Part shown: in pieces, positions 10,294 through 19,822 of the stretch | Numbering within the stretch: the first letter of the stretch is position 1 | Layout of the letters: every line of letters begins with the position of its first letter | Assembly (NCBI GenBank): GCA_017465405.1 | Contig: JAFTWG010000015.1 | Location: 1 to 64,000, forward strand | From: Alphaproteobacteria bacterium | Lineage (GTDB): Bacteria; Pseudomonadota; Alphaproteobacteria; RF32; CAG-239 | Direction: 5' to 3' | DNA: 64,000 nucleotides | Translations under genes and position numbers: made by a program | Notes under the pieces: generated by a model | What the model saw: only the letters and a program-made list of their open reading frames with translations | Told to the model about the DNA's origin: nothing | Databases searched by the model: none

Positions 10294-11058
10294 ATGAAAG
10301 AACATTTATTTAATGCAAAGGCAAAAATTTATGATATTGCACGCCCTCGTTATGCTCAAGAAATGTTAGATTTTTTGAAAAAAAATGAAAAATTAACAAA
10401 TAAAAAAATTGCCGATATAGGTGCAGGAACAGGAATTTTCAGTAAACAGCTGTATGAAATCGGAAATGAAATATTTGCGATAGAACCTAATGACGATATG
10501 CGCAATGTTATGTATGAAAAAATGAAAAATGAAGATAATTTTCATATTATAAACGGCAATGCCGAAGCTTCCGGACTACAGGAAAATTCTGTTGACGTTG
10601 TTTGTGCAGCTCAAGCTTTTCATTGGTTTGATTATAAAGCTTTTGCCAAAGAATGTTTACGTATTATGAAAAAAGGTGGCAAAGTATACTTAACTTGGAA
10701 TAACAGCGATGCTGACAATGAAAGCGAAGTCAAAAAGAAATGTAATGATATTATGGATAAATACTGTGCAAAAAACATTAAACAGTCGACCCATAACAGT
10801 AATGATAAGGTATTAGAGGCCATAGATGATTTTTATGAAGAATATGAGGTTTTTAAATTTGATAATCCGATTGCCAGAAACAAAGAAAACTTTTTACAAA
10901 TGGTGTTATCGGCATCTTATGCTTTGCGTCCCGATGATGACGAATATGAAAATCTTGTTGCTGAATTGAGTGATTATTTTGATAAATATAATCAAGACGG
11001 ATATATAATCTCACATAATATCAGTGTATTATATTGTGGATATCCGAAGGAATTTTAA
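10294..11058 (+). CDS. Class I SAM-dependent methyltransferase
   Basis: The 254-residue protein has the SAM-binding motif IADIGAGTGIFS (about residues 40-51), the acidic second motif (IFAIEPND) and VVCAAQAFHWFD, typical of the UbiE/YcgJ-like methyltransferase group. The substrate is unknown. It has an AAGGAG site, and the sirtuin gene begins two bases after its stop, suggesting co-transcription. Confidence 0.85.
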   Translation: MKEHLFNAKAKIYDIARPRYAQEMLDFLKKNEKLTNKKIADIGAGTGIFSKQLYEIGNEIFAIEPNDDMRNVMYEKMKNEDNFHIINGNAEASGLQENSVDVVCAAQAFHWFDYKAFAKECLRIMKKGGKVYLTWNNSDADNESEVKKKCNDIMDKYCAKNIKQSTHNSNDKVLEAIDDFYEEYEVFKFDNPIARNKENFLQMVLSASYALRPDDDEYENLVAELSDYFDKYNQDGYIISHNISVLYCGYPKEF

Positions 11059-11059
11059 A

Positions 11060-11767
11060 ATGTCAAAATATAAAAATATTGTAATTTTGACCGGTGCGGG
11101 AATTTCTGCCGAATCGGGATTAGCTACCTTTCGAGATGAAGAAGGCTTGTGGAACAAACATAAAGTAGAAGATGTTGCAACCATAGAAGGTTTTGCACGC
11201 AATCCCGATTATGTTCATGATTTTTATAACGAAATGAAAAAAGAACTAATAGACGTAAAACCGAATAAAGCTCATTTAGCAATAACCGAATTACAAAAAA
11301 ACTACCCTGCCGATATTTCTGTTATTACTCAAAACGTCGATACTTTGCATGAAAAAGCCGGAAATGAAAATGTTTACCATATTCATGGACAAATTAATCA
11401 AGCGGTTTGTATGAATTGTGGAAATGTAATAGCTACTTGGGATGATGTAACAACGGAAGATATATGCCAAAACTGTGGTGTACTCGGTATGTTTAAACCT
11501 AATATTGTATTTTTTGGAGAAAGTTTGCTCTGCATGAATAAAGTTGATGAGTTGTTGCGTAAATGTGATTTATTTATTTCTATCGGCACATCCGGTGTTG
11601 TTTTTCCCGCAAATACTTTTGTTCGTACTGCAAAATATCATCATGCGGAGACTATAGAGTTTAATTTGAAATCAACTGCCAATAATTATGATTTTGATAA
11701 ACATATCATAGGCAAAGCAGGAGAAACATTTCCGCAATATGTCAAAGATTTAATTAGTTGTGAGTAA
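11060..11767 (+). CDS. cobB: NAD-dependent protein deacylase, CobB-type sirtuin
   Basis: The 236-residue enzyme removes acyl groups from lysines using NAD+. It has GAGISAESGLATFR, TQNVDTLHEKAG, the catalytic His in YHIHG, and four zinc cysteines (CMNCG and CQNCG). The start at 11060 follows an AAGGA; an in-frame start at 11024 inside the previous gene is less likely. CobB-type class III sirtuins usually carry YxxR for succinyl-lysine. Here the segment reads FYNEMKK, keeping the Tyr but replacing the Arg with Met, so acyl preference may differ. Confidence 0.93.
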   Translation: MSKYKNIVILTGAGISAESGLATFRDEEGLWNKHKVEDVATIEGFARNPDYVHDFYNEMKKELIDVKPNKAHLAITELQKNYPADISVITQNVDTLHEKAGNENVYHIHGQINQAVCMNCGNVIATWDDVTTEDICQNCGVLGMFKPNIVFFGESLLCMNKVDELLRKCDLFISIGTSGVVFPANTFVRTAKYHHAETIEFNLKSTANNYDFDKHIIGKAGETFPQYVKDLISCE

Positions 11768-11833
11768 AAACAAATTAAAATTGCGCCTTTATGTATAACC
11801 TTATTATTATATTTTCTATCGAAGGAGGTTCTT

Positions 11834-12820
11834 ATGAGGTTACATAAAAAACTTAATTTATGGGAAAAAAATCAGCTTATAAGTTCGGAACAAAAGCAAA
11901 AGATTCTTAATTTTGAAAAAAATTATCGTAGTCCTATTTTATTTTCCGGTTTTATATGGCTTGGAATTTTCGTAATTGCTTTAGGATTTATAAGTATTGT
12001 TGCGGCAAATTGGATGTATATTCCCGGATATGCTAAAATTTTTGCCGACTTTATGTTTTTAGGAGCAGTTGCTTGTGCAACATATCGAGCTTATAAAAAC
12101 AAAAGTGAAGTTTGGTTTGAAGGCGGTATGTTAGCACTTTATATGCTAAGTGCTGCAAGTATCGGATTAATCGGACAAGTATTTCAAACTAACGGAAGTT
12201 TCGCTTCTTTCGGATTTTTCTGGAGCTTAATAACTTTCCCGATGTTATTGGTTAGCAAACGCAAAATTATACCGGCTTTATGGCTTATAGTCTTTATATC
12301 CAGCTTTGGTTTTATTGAAAATATATGGGATATAATTGAGATTTTATTCTGGTGGTGTATACATGTTCCTTTGGTACAACGTATCATTTCTGCCTTTTTA
12401 CTTATCGGCGCTTTAGCCTATCTGTTTGATTGGGCATACAAAAAAACGAATTTGCCGATTTTTGATATAGCAAATATTTATGCTAATATTGCTCTTTATA
12501 TCAACGGATTTTATTGTCTGTCATTGGCTTTTGATTATCATGGTTATTTCTGGCTATATTATCCGATTACAGTTGCATTTTTGATTATAATGGCTGTTAT
12601 CTCGGAAAAACTGGGGAATATTAAAAAGGTTAATTTCAACATAGTTCTGTTGTATATTTGCTTTATTGTTTTATATTTTGATTTAGTAGGAAGCCTTATT
12701 TCTACAAGTCTGGGATTAATTGTAAGCGGTGGCGTTATTATCGGCGGTGTATATTTGGTCAAATATACCATCCGTAAATTAAAAATTTTTAGAGGAGCAC
12801 AAAACAATGCAAATAAATAA
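11834..12820 (+). CDS. DUF2157 membrane protein
   Basis: The 328-residue inner-membrane protein starts with a soluble segment typical of DUF2157 (LHKKLNLWEKNQLISSEQ), followed by about eight hydrophobic helices. It has a strong GAAGGAGG site. DUF2157 proteins are often encoded beside a GDYXXLXY protein, and that gene overlaps its 3' end by 14 bases here. The function of the pair is not established. Confidence 0.85.
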   Translation: MRLHKKLNLWEKNQLISSEQKQKILNFEKNYRSPILFSGFIWLGIFVIALGFISIVAANWMYIPGYAKIFADFMFLGAVACATYRAYKNKSEVWFEGGMLALYMLSAASIGLIGQVFQTNGSFASFGFFWSLITFPMLLVSKRKIIPALWLIVFISSFGFIENIWDIIEILFWWCIHVPLVQRIISAFLLIGALAYLFDWAYKKTNLPIFDIANIYANIALYINGFYCLSLAFDYHGYFWLYYPITVAFLIIMAVISEKLGNIKKVNFNIVLLYICFIVLYFDLVGSLISTSLGLIVSGGVIIGGVYLVKYTIRKLKIFRGAQNNANK

Positions 12821-13277
12821 AACTGTAATTGCGTTAGGATTTCCTGTTATAGCTTTGTTATTATGGGTTTTGTTGTTGAGTGCAAAAATGATGTTTTTGC
12901 CTGAAGTTGTTGTTCGTATAAGAGGATATGATCCCAGAGATTTGTTAGCAGGACATTATATCGCATATACAATAAACTGGGATGATACGGATTGTAAGCA
13001 ATTCAAAGACAATGTTTGCCCCGTAAAAGAATTTGAGATACATGCGAATAAAGCCCGTTGGGGAGAGCAGCATCGCTACTACATTCCAGAGGAATATGCA
13101 AAAGAGCTGGATTATGCTTTTCGCAATCAGTGGAAAGAAAAATCCGTTTTTGAGGTTATATATAAATATACTCCGGGGTTAGCCCCGATTGCAAAAGAAT
13201 TATTGATTAACGGAAAGCCTTGGAAAGAAACAATAGTAAAAAAAACAGGAGAAAATAATGGAAGCAGTAAAAATTAG
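12807..13277 (+). CDS. GDYXXLXY-type membrane-anchored protein
   Basis: The 156-residue protein has one N-terminal transmembrane helix (about 8-30) and then the family motif region RGYDPRDLLAGHYIAY, a variant of GDYxxLxY. It is the usual partner of DUF2157 proteins. Genes overlap on both sides (14 bases with DUF2157, 20 bases with the flavodiiron gene), indicating one operon. Confidence 0.85.
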   Translation: MQINKTVIALGFPVIALLLWVLLLSAKMMFLPEVVVRIRGYDPRDLLAGHYIAYTINWDDTDCKQFKDNVCPVKEFEIHANKARWGEQHRYYIPEEYAKELDYAFRNQWKEKSVFEVIYKYTPGLAPIAKELLINGKPWKETIVKKTGENNGSSKN

Positions 13278-14436
13278 AGAAAGTATATATTGGACAGGTG
13301 TTAAAGATTGGAATTTAGAAGAATTTCACGGCTATAAAACACCCAACGGTTCAACTTATAACTCTTATTTAATATTAGATGAAAAAATAGCTCTCATTGA
13401 CGGAGCCAAGCACTATTTATCGCATCAAAATATTGCCAGAGTTAAAAGTGTTATCGATTTTTCAAAAATTGATTATATTATCGTTAATCACGTTGAAATG
13501 GATCACTCCGGCAACATTCCCGAACTGGTAAAACTTGCTCCGCAAGCAACAATTGTCACAAACTCTGCCGGTAAAATGGCTTTAGAAGCCCATTTTGATA
13601 CCGAAGGATGGAATTTTCAAATTATCAAAACCGGAGATGTTTTGTCTTTAGGCAAAAGAAATCTTACCTTTGTAACTACACCTTTATTACATTGGCCGGA
13701 TTCTATGATGACTTATTGTCCGGAAGAAAAGATTTTGTTTTCAAATGACGGTTTCGGACAACATTATTGTGCTAACACCATTTGGGTAAAAGAAGCTCCT
13801 TTCGATATTGTTTGTAACGAAGCAAAATCATATTATGCCAACATATTATATCCTTACGGAATGCAGGCTCAAAAAGCCTTAAACACCGCAAGCGAACTAA
13901 ATCTTGATATTGAAATGATTGCAACCGGTCATGGTTGTATTTGGGAAGGAAAAGAAGAAGTTTCGTGGATTTTAAATTCTTATGCAAAATGGGCTTCGGC
14001 ACAAAATGACGGTTCCGCAGTTGTTGTTTACGATACCATGTGGGGAGCAACTGCAAAATTAGCCGAGACAATTACTTCTGTTTTTGAAGATGCGGGTATC
14101 AGAGTGGTAAAACGCTCATTATCAAATAAGCATATTGCTGAAGTAATGACCGATATTTTAGAGGCAAAATATGTTGTTATCGGAACACCGACATTAAATA
14201 ACGAACTTTTTCCGAGAGTTGCGGCTTTTGTAACTTATCTTAAAGGATTGGCTCCCAAAAACAAAAAAGGGTTTGCATTTGCTTCTTACGGATGGAAACC
14301 TGGGGTAGTAAACAAGATTCAAGCAGTAATGGAAGAACTGAAATGGGATACCATCGCTCCGTTTGAAGAAAAATATACTCCAAAATCAGATGTATTAGAA
14401 AAATTAAAAGAACATACAAAAACTATTTTTGATTAG
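13258..14436 (+). CDS. Flavodiiron protein (A-type flavoprotein, FprA-like)
   Basis: The 392-residue cytoplasmic enzyme reduces O2 to water or NO to N2O. The N-terminal metallo-beta-lactamase domain has the diiron motif HVEMDHSGN (about residues 79-87), a further His in TPLLHWPDS and GHG near residue 223. The C-terminal flavodoxin domain (VVVYDTMWGATAKLAETI, about 258-275) binds FMN. No rubredoxin domain is fused. Its presence fits an anaerobe or microaerophile coping with oxygen or nitric oxide. It ends the operon before a strong terminator. Confidence 0.93.
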   Translation: MEAVKIRESIYWTGVKDWNLEEFHGYKTPNGSTYNSYLILDEKIALIDGAKHYLSHQNIARVKSVIDFSKIDYIIVNHVEMDHSGNIPELVKLAPQATIVTNSAGKMALEAHFDTEGWNFQIIKTGDVLSLGKRNLTFVTTPLLHWPDSMMTYCPEEKILFSNDGFGQHYCANTIWVKEAPFDIVCNEAKSYYANILYPYGMQAQKALNTASELNLDIEMIATGHGCIWEGKEEVSWILNSYAKWASAQNDGSAVVVYDTMWGATAKLAETITSVFEDAGIRVVKRSLSNKHIAEVMTDILEAKYVVIGTPTLNNELFPRVAAFVTYLKGLAPKNKKGFAFASYGWKPGVVNKIQAVMEELKWDTIAPFEEKYTPKSDVLEKLKEHTKTIFD

Positions 14437-14443
14437 TTTTTAT

Positions 14444-14481
14444 AAAGAATCCCGAAATTGTTAAAATTTCGGGATTCTTTT
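14444..14481. terminator. Bidirectional terminator
   Basis: AAAGAATCCCGAAATT and AATTTCGGGATTCTTT form a 16-base-pair stem with a short loop between the flavodiiron gene and the converging gene at 14483-15163. Confidence 0.88.
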
Positions 14482-14482
14482 A

Positions 14483-15163
14483 TTATATTCTGGGCAAGCG
14501 ACGATGATGTCTGAAATATAAAAATGTAAATAAGGAATAAAATGCAATTAATCCTAATATTCCCAAAAACATTATTTTTTGAGTTTGCTTACGATTGAGT
14601 GTCTGATTAATTTCATTTACACCTGCTGCCGAGCCGATAATTTTAAATTGACTATAATTTTGTTCACTAAATAAATTTACGGAAATACTGTTGCCGGGAT
14701 TTAGAAACGAGAATTTTATAACAATAGAATTATTTATATTTTCCAACTTTACCGAAACATCGGGAGATGTATTTTCATAATCAACATTATAATATAATAC
14801 CTTAATTTGTGCAGGAACAGGGATTCTTATCGGATCATGTCCTATCGGAGATACATCATTTCCCGATAAGGCTTCTTCTCCGCTATTGGTTAAAGTAACA
14901 ACAGATTTATAAATATTTTTATAATCTGTACCATTAATATGTATATGTATTCCGTCTTCTTCCGTTGATGAAATAACTTTATCGGTAGAAGAGGTATATT
15001 CTAATATCGGTCGAGAGAGATAAAATTGATAATAACCGATGATTATTGCAGATACAGCCAACATAAATGCCATTGTACTACTGGTTAAAAAATTCCATAA
15101 CTGATTTAAAAATCGGGAATGATGATGTGTATGTCTATATGATCGATGATAGGTTTTATACAT
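14483..15163 (-). CDS. Membrane protein with a central periplasmic domain, unknown
   Basis: The 226-residue protein has a His/Tyr-rich N-terminus, a transmembrane helix (about 31-48), a roughly 140-residue beta-rich extracytoplasmic domain (VVTLTNSGEEALSGNDV...), a second helix (about 196-216) and a basic C-terminus. The middle looks like an immunoglobulin-type fold, but I cannot name a family. It has an AAGGAGAA site before the ATG and appears monocistronic. Confidence 0.65.
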   Translation of the reverse strand: MYKTYHRSYRHTHHHSRFLNQLWNFLTSSTMAFMLAVSAIIIGYYQFYLSRPILEYTSSTDKVISSTEEDGIHIHINGTDYKNIYKSVVTLTNSGEEALSGNDVSPIGHDPIRIPVPAQIKVLYYNVDYENTSPDVSVKLENINNSIVIKFSFLNPGNSISVNLFSEQNYSQFKIIGSAAGVNEINQTLNRKQTQKIMFLGILGLIAFYSLFTFLYFRHHRRLPRI

Positions 15164-15236
15164 TTTATTCTCCTTTTTGCCTATCTATATAATCATTATC
15201 AAAACTAAATAAAGACGACGTTTTTTGTCTATTTTG

Positions 15237-15265
15237 TTGACAGATTAATATAAAAAATATATAAT
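15237..15265 (+). promoter_or_regulatory. Consensus sigma70 promoter of the 15316 gene
   Basis: TTGACA (15237-15242) and TATAAT (15260-15265) with a 17-base spacer match the consensus in all 12 positions. The predicted start near 15272 leaves an untranslated leader of about 44 bases. Confidence 0.75.
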
Positions 15266-15315
15266 GAATGCCGTGATAGAAAAATTATTTTAGTAACTTT
15301 TAAAAATATTTGCTT

Positions 15316-16656
15316 ATGCAGAAAACATGTTATCAAGAACTTGTTGAAAGAGTTGTAAACGAAGGTGATAACCTTTTGTTTTGCACAATGATTAACGAAC
15401 TGTTCCCAAGGTTTGCCCAGCGAGGACATTCATTGGAAGAGTTTTGTGACTGGTATAAGATTGTGTTCGAAACCTACAAACTCATCATGGAAAACGGTGA
15501 CTTAAGTTTGAACGCAGTTAAGGAAATTGCTCGCAAGCAATTTGACATGCCAATACCTCGTTATCGTCTTACTGAAGATGAAATCAGCACAATTTATGAT
15601 GCTGAAAGTTTCGGTGCAGGCGAATCCGGAGTTTTGTACGAATACTTCGATACAAAGGAAGTCAAAGATGTACGCTTGTATCCGGCAATGAAAATACCTT
15701 GCTGTGAGGACGGACGCAAAGATGTTTTGGTTGTATTTTCCGGTCATCCCGAGAGTGCAACCGTGGCGGCACGAGCTTTTTATAAATATGTTCGCCGTTA
15801 TCGTCAGTTACCATACGGAATTATGTTTTTAGGTTTGGAAGATAACCAAAACATGACAGAGTTTAATCCGAAATTCAAACTTCGTAAGAACTCGGAATAT
15901 CGTATGTATATGCGACAGATGTTGGCTTTGGGAATACCGAAGGACTTATGCGGCAAACTGCTCATGACACCTAACGACACATCTACTGCCGGTAACATTG
16001 AGCTGATTGCCGAAACTTTACGCAAATATGATTTGCATGATGTTAATCTTATTTGTATTACTTATCCGCTCTATCAGCTACGAGTGGCTACCGAACTTCC
16101 GTTCGGTTTGCGAAAGTTAGGTGTTAGCGACGCTTGGGTACGAGTTGCAGAAGTTCCTATTAAGCCGACAAAGCCGGTACGCAAAATTAGCGATGCGGCA
16201 CAAGTTTTTGCAATGCGTGAATTTTCGTATGATCAGGCCGAATTCCAGCTTGCGGATTTGAGCTTAGCTAACGGAGTTGCTCATCTTTTCCGTGAACACG
16301 GCAAAACTCGTTTTGCGGTTCCCGGATTGATAGAAGGCAGATATCCTCGCCAGTTCAAGTCGTTAGCTCCTTTGTTTCTTGCTTATTCTTATCCGAATGT
16401 GATGAAGGAGCTTATCGGAACCGATGAGATGGTATCTTCAGTATTGAAGATTATTCGTACTTTGATGCTCGATGCTCACGATCCGGGAGTAAGCGGTGAA
16501 GCTCAGGATGTTCAGCAGTTTATGAATACTATTCATACTGCAGAAGTTATGGTTCTCGAAGGGTTGGTTTCAGAAGAGATTATCCGAAAGGGGGCTATGA
16601 TGAACAGCGGAGACTTCTTGCAGGCTCTTTGCAAATTCTACGATAGCATAAAATAA
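15316..16656 (+). CDS. Hypothetical protein with a possible DUF218/YdcF-like domain
   Basis: The 446-residue protein has no signal peptide. A central stretch (DVLVVFSGHPESATVAARA, then PNDTSTAGNIELIAETLRKY and NLICITYPLYQLRVA) follows the layout of the DUF218 (SanA/YdcF/ElyC) fold, where a nucleotide-like ligand site is formed by the E/D..ST..N segment. This is a tentative pattern match. Flanking N- and C-terminal helical regions are unrecognised. Sampled lines are near 50% GC, while the next gene drops below 20% in places. There is no Shine-Dalgarno site before the ATG, despite a perfect promoter. This suggests recent transfer. Confidence 0.7.
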   Translation: MQKTCYQELVERVVNEGDNLLFCTMINELFPRFAQRGHSLEEFCDWYKIVFETYKLIMENGDLSLNAVKEIARKQFDMPIPRYRLTEDEISTIYDAESFGAGESGVLYEYFDTKEVKDVRLYPAMKIPCCEDGRKDVLVVFSGHPESATVAARAFYKYVRRYRQLPYGIMFLGLEDNQNMTEFNPKFKLRKNSEYRMYMRQMLALGIPKDLCGKLLMTPNDTSTAGNIELIAETLRKYDLHDVNLICITYPLYQLRVATELPFGLRKLGVSDAWVRVAEVPIKPTKPVRKISDAAQVFAMREFSYDQAEFQLADLSLANGVAHLFREHGKTRFAVPGLIEGRYPRQFKSLAPLFLAYSYPNVMKELIGTDEMVSSVLKIIRTLMLDAHDPGVSGEAQDVQQFMNTIHTAEVMVLEGLVSEEIIRKGAMMNSGDFLQALCKFYDSIK

Positions 16657-16676
16657 TCTGCGTAGAATAATCTAGT

Positions 16677-16712
16677 AAAAAAAGACAGTTCAAAATTGAA
16701 CTGTCTTTTTTT
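16677..16712 (+). terminator. Rho-independent terminator
   Basis: AAAAAAAGACAGTTCAA pairs with TTGAACTGTCTTTTTTT, separating the 15316 gene from the AAA/WYL/nuclease cassette. Confidence 0.9.
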
Positions 16713-16779
16713 ACTATACGACATTTTTTGTCATATTAATATTTTAGATTTAAGACATAAACAACAAAGTGAGGTTAAA

Positions 16780-18828
16780 ATGTCTGAATCTTATGAACGC
16801 AAAAAAAACTTATATTATATCGCAAACGCTTTTAGTGATTTTAATTATGTAAATAATAACTTAAAAGAAATTTGCGAATGGATTTTTGGAAAAGGCTCTA
16901 TTTATATTAAATATAAATGGCTTGAGAATGAAGAAGATGATGATGAGGATAAATTTTATAGTTATGCTCAAAAAAATAAAAACGAAGCATTTAAGAAAAT
17001 AAAAGATTTTGCAAAAAAATTACAAAAATTAGCAGCTGAAACTCCTTATCAAAATTTAAGTGTTCTTGAAAAAAATTTATTTTTATTACAAAAAATATTC
17101 AAGCTTAAAAAATATGAAAAAGAATTTTTAGGCTATATGATTAGAGAAAAAAGCAGTAATGTATTTAGAAAAACCTTTGCTGAGATGCATTGGCGTGATT
17201 TTAGCGCTGATGACAGAGCCCTATTTTTAAATATTGATATAAATAAAATTCATAACTTATCACATTATAACAGCTTCTTTTACCAAATCGGATTTCTGGA
17301 AAAAGAATATGATGGTAATATTGATGTTACCGGATTGGCAAAATCTTTTAATTTTCAAAAGTTTAATAATGAAAACGAATTAAAGGAATATTTACTAGGT
17401 ACTCCGGTTAAAGCTAATTTGTCATGGGAAGATTTCAGTCATATAAAACAAGCTGAAAATGTCGCAAAAATATTGAGTGCTTCAATTAAAAAAAGAGCAA
17501 AGGGGGTTAATATTTTGCTCTATGGAGAACCGGGAACCGGCAAAACCGAGTTTGTGAAAACCTTGGCGGAAAAACTTAAAATTTCTTTATATTCAATCGG
17601 TGAAAATGATAATAAGTGGGCTGAAGAAGATAATTTTAATCGCAAAAAACAACTGATTCGAGCTCAAATAATCCTAAAAAAAGAAAAAAATTCAATATTT
17701 TTAATAGATGAAGCAGATGATATTTTAGGTGAATGCAGGAGTTTTTTATTTTCTAAACGAGATTATGAAAAAAATACCAAATTAGGTATTAATCGACTTT
17801 TAGAAAACAATAATCTTCCTACAATATGGATTTTAAATAGTATTTGGGATATTGACAAAGCCTATTTACGTCGTTTTACCTATGCAATCAATTTTACTCG
17901 CCCCCAAAAAAACGTAGTAGAACAAATGTGGTTAAAAAGTTTGAAGGCAAATAATATTACTCAAGATGAAAATATTGCAAAATATTTTGCGAAAAAATAT
18001 TTTATTTCTCCATCTTTTATTGATACGGCAACAAAATCCGTAAAATTAATTAATGGAGATATAAAAGACATTGAACAGGTTTTGGACAATCTGCAACAGG
18101 CTTATAATAACGGACGGAAAATAAAAGAAGAAAACAATGACATTTCAACAAACTTTAATCCTTTTTTGTTAAATACCGACACCGATTTAATAAAGCTTAA
18201 GGATAGAGTTATTTCATTAAATAAATTAAATTTTTCCCTCTGTTTATATGGGGCATCAGGAACAGGAAAATCTGCATTTGCTCAATATTTGGCTGATAGT
18301 TTGCATATTCCGGCAATTAAGAAAAAATGTTCCGATTTAATGGATATGTACGTCGGGCAAACAGAAAAATATATTGCTCAAGCGTTTGAAGAAGCTAAAG
18401 ATAAAGGAGCAATGCTGATTTTTGATGAAGCAGACAGCTTTTTACGTGATAGAACATCTGCGGTAAGAAATTGGGAAATAACACAGGTTAATGAAATGCT
18501 TACGCAAATGGAAAAACATACTTACCCTTTTGTATGTACAACAAATTTGATGAACAAAATAGACCAAGCATCTTTACGTCGTTTTACATTCAAAATAAAA
18601 TATGACTATATGACCAATGAACAAAAAACTCTTTGTTTCGAACATTTTTTCGGAATAAAAAATGTTTGTCTTAATCATATTTTGTCTTTAACTCCGGGAG
18701 ATTTTGTGGTAGTAAAAAATAAGGCTGAAATTTTGGATTGTTTAAATGATAAAAACGAATTAATTAAAATGTTAGAACAAGAACAAATTAATAAAACCCC
18801 TGTTCGCCCAAAAATTGGTTTTATTTAA
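16780..18828 (+). CDS. Tandem AAA+ ATPase, first gene of a defence-like cassette
   Basis: The ATG at 16780 is chosen over an in-frame start at 16696 because GAGG lies just before it. The 682-residue protein has an N-terminal helical domain (about 1-225, with an acidic patch near 48-58) and two AAA+ modules. Module one has Walker A GEPGTGKT (about 248-255) and Walker B FLIDEAD. Module two has GASGTGKS (about 490-497) and Walker B LIFDEAD. Both end in a sensor-type R-R-F (YLRRFTYAINF, SLRRFTFKIKY). The architecture resembles the SpoVK/COG0464 group of remodelling ATPases. No protease, nuclease or membrane segment is present in the chain. A WYL regulator and a nuclease-like gene follow. Confidence 0.88.
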   Translation: MSESYERKKNLYYIANAFSDFNYVNNNLKEICEWIFGKGSIYIKYKWLENEEDDDEDKFYSYAQKNKNEAFKKIKDFAKKLQKLAAETPYQNLSVLEKNLFLLQKIFKLKKYEKEFLGYMIREKSSNVFRKTFAEMHWRDFSADDRALFLNIDINKIHNLSHYNSFFYQIGFLEKEYDGNIDVTGLAKSFNFQKFNNENELKEYLLGTPVKANLSWEDFSHIKQAENVAKILSASIKKRAKGVNILLYGEPGTGKTEFVKTLAEKLKISLYSIGENDNKWAEEDNFNRKKQLIRAQIILKKEKNSIFLIDEADDILGECRSFLFSKRDYEKNTKLGINRLLENNNLPTIWILNSIWDIDKAYLRRFTYAINFTRPQKNVVEQMWLKSLKANNITQDENIAKYFAKKYFISPSFIDTATKSVKLINGDIKDIEQVLDNLQQAYNNGRKIKEENNDISTNFNPFLLNTDTDLIKLKDRVISLNKLNFSLCLYGASGTGKSAFAQYLADSLHIPAIKKKCSDLMDMYVGQTEKYIAQAFEEAKDKGAMLIFDEADSFLRDRTSAVRNWEITQVNEMLTQMEKHTYPFVCTTNLMNKIDQASLRRFTFKIKYDYMTNEQKTLCFEHFFGIKNVCLNHILSLTPGDFVVVKNKAEILDCLNDKNELIKMLEQEQINKTPVRPKIGFI

Positions 18829-18866
18829 TATATCGGCAATACCGTCAGTCATATACGGAGGGAATT

Positions 18867-19820
18867 ATGGCTTATGAAAAAACGTATGATTTGCTGGATT
18901 TGGCAATTTGGATGCAATCTTCTCGTGAAGGAGTATCTCTAAACAATATTATGGATAGATTTAATGTTTCTCGCCGAACAGCAGAAAGAATGCGAGATAT
19001 GATTGTTACAAAATTTACGCAAACAGAAGAAATTATCGGAGAAAACAACACTAAACGCTGGTATATTCCGCAAGGAACACTAAAAGATTTTATTCAATTT
19101 TCTGCAGAAGAATTAGCGGTATTAGAGTTAGCCTGTTCTCTATTGGAAAACAATCAACTTCAAGGTAAAAAAGAAACTTTTATCAATCTAATAAATAAAA
19201 TAAAAGCAAGTATAAAACCCGATGTATATCGTCGAATAGAACCTGATACGGAAGCTCTGCTCGAAGCTGAAGGTTTTATTTGCCGTCCCGGACCTAAGCT
19301 AAAAATAAACAATCAAATTGTTGGCACAATTCGACAAGCTATTTTAGAATGTCATCAAATAAAAATAATCTATTACAATAAAAACTCTAAAAAACAGAGT
19401 GTAAATATACTCGACCCGTATGGTTTTTTATATGGTGAAAGAAATCATTATTTGGTAGCACATCATAGCGATGGCTACTATGGTGATGAAGTTCATAATT
19501 TTATCTTGAGCAATATCAAAAAAGTGGAGATTTTGGAAAAAAGTTTTGTTCCTGTTGAAGGGTTTAATTTAAAAAAATATGCCGAACTTTCTTTTGGTGC
19601 TTTTCATGAAGAACCTTTTGAAGTTGAATGGCTTTTTGATAAAGAAGTGGCTGAAGAAGCTGCTCAATATATTTTCCACCCGTCTCAAACTGTTTTTAAT
19701 AATTCTGATGGCAGTCTCACCGTAAAGTTTAAGGCAGGAGGACATTTAGAAATGGATTGGCATTTATATACTTGGGGCGATAAAGTAAAAGTTATCAAAC
19801 CGGAAAACTGGAGAAAATAA
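18867..19820 (+). CDS. WYL-domain transcriptional regulator
   Basis: The 317-residue protein has an N-terminal helix-turn-helix (VSLNNIMDRFNVSRRTAERMRD, about 22-43), then a WYL domain (about 155-235: IKIIYYNKNSKKQ ... LDPYGFLYGERNHYLVAHH) and a C-terminal WCX-like region. WYL proteins bind DNA, sense nucleic-acid or nucleotide ligands, and often control phage-defence genes. It has a CGGAGGG site, lies 38 bases after the ATPase gene, and its stop is two bases from the nuclease gene, so it is probably the dedicated regulator of this cassette. Confidence 0.9.
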   Translation: MAYEKTYDLLDLAIWMQSSREGVSLNNIMDRFNVSRRTAERMRDMIVTKFTQTEEIIGENNTKRWYIPQGTLKDFIQFSAEELAVLELACSLLENNQLQGKKETFINLINKIKASIKPDVYRRIEPDTEALLEAEGFICRPGPKLKINNQIVGTIRQAILECHQIKIIYYNKNSKKQSVNILDPYGFLYGERNHYLVAHHSDGYYGDEVHNFILSNIKKVEILEKSFVPVEGFNLKKYAELSFGAFHEEPFEVEWLFDKEVAEEAAQYIFHPSQTVFNNSDGSLTVKFKAGGHLEMDWHLYTWGDKVKVIKPENWRK

Positions 19821-19822
19821 AT

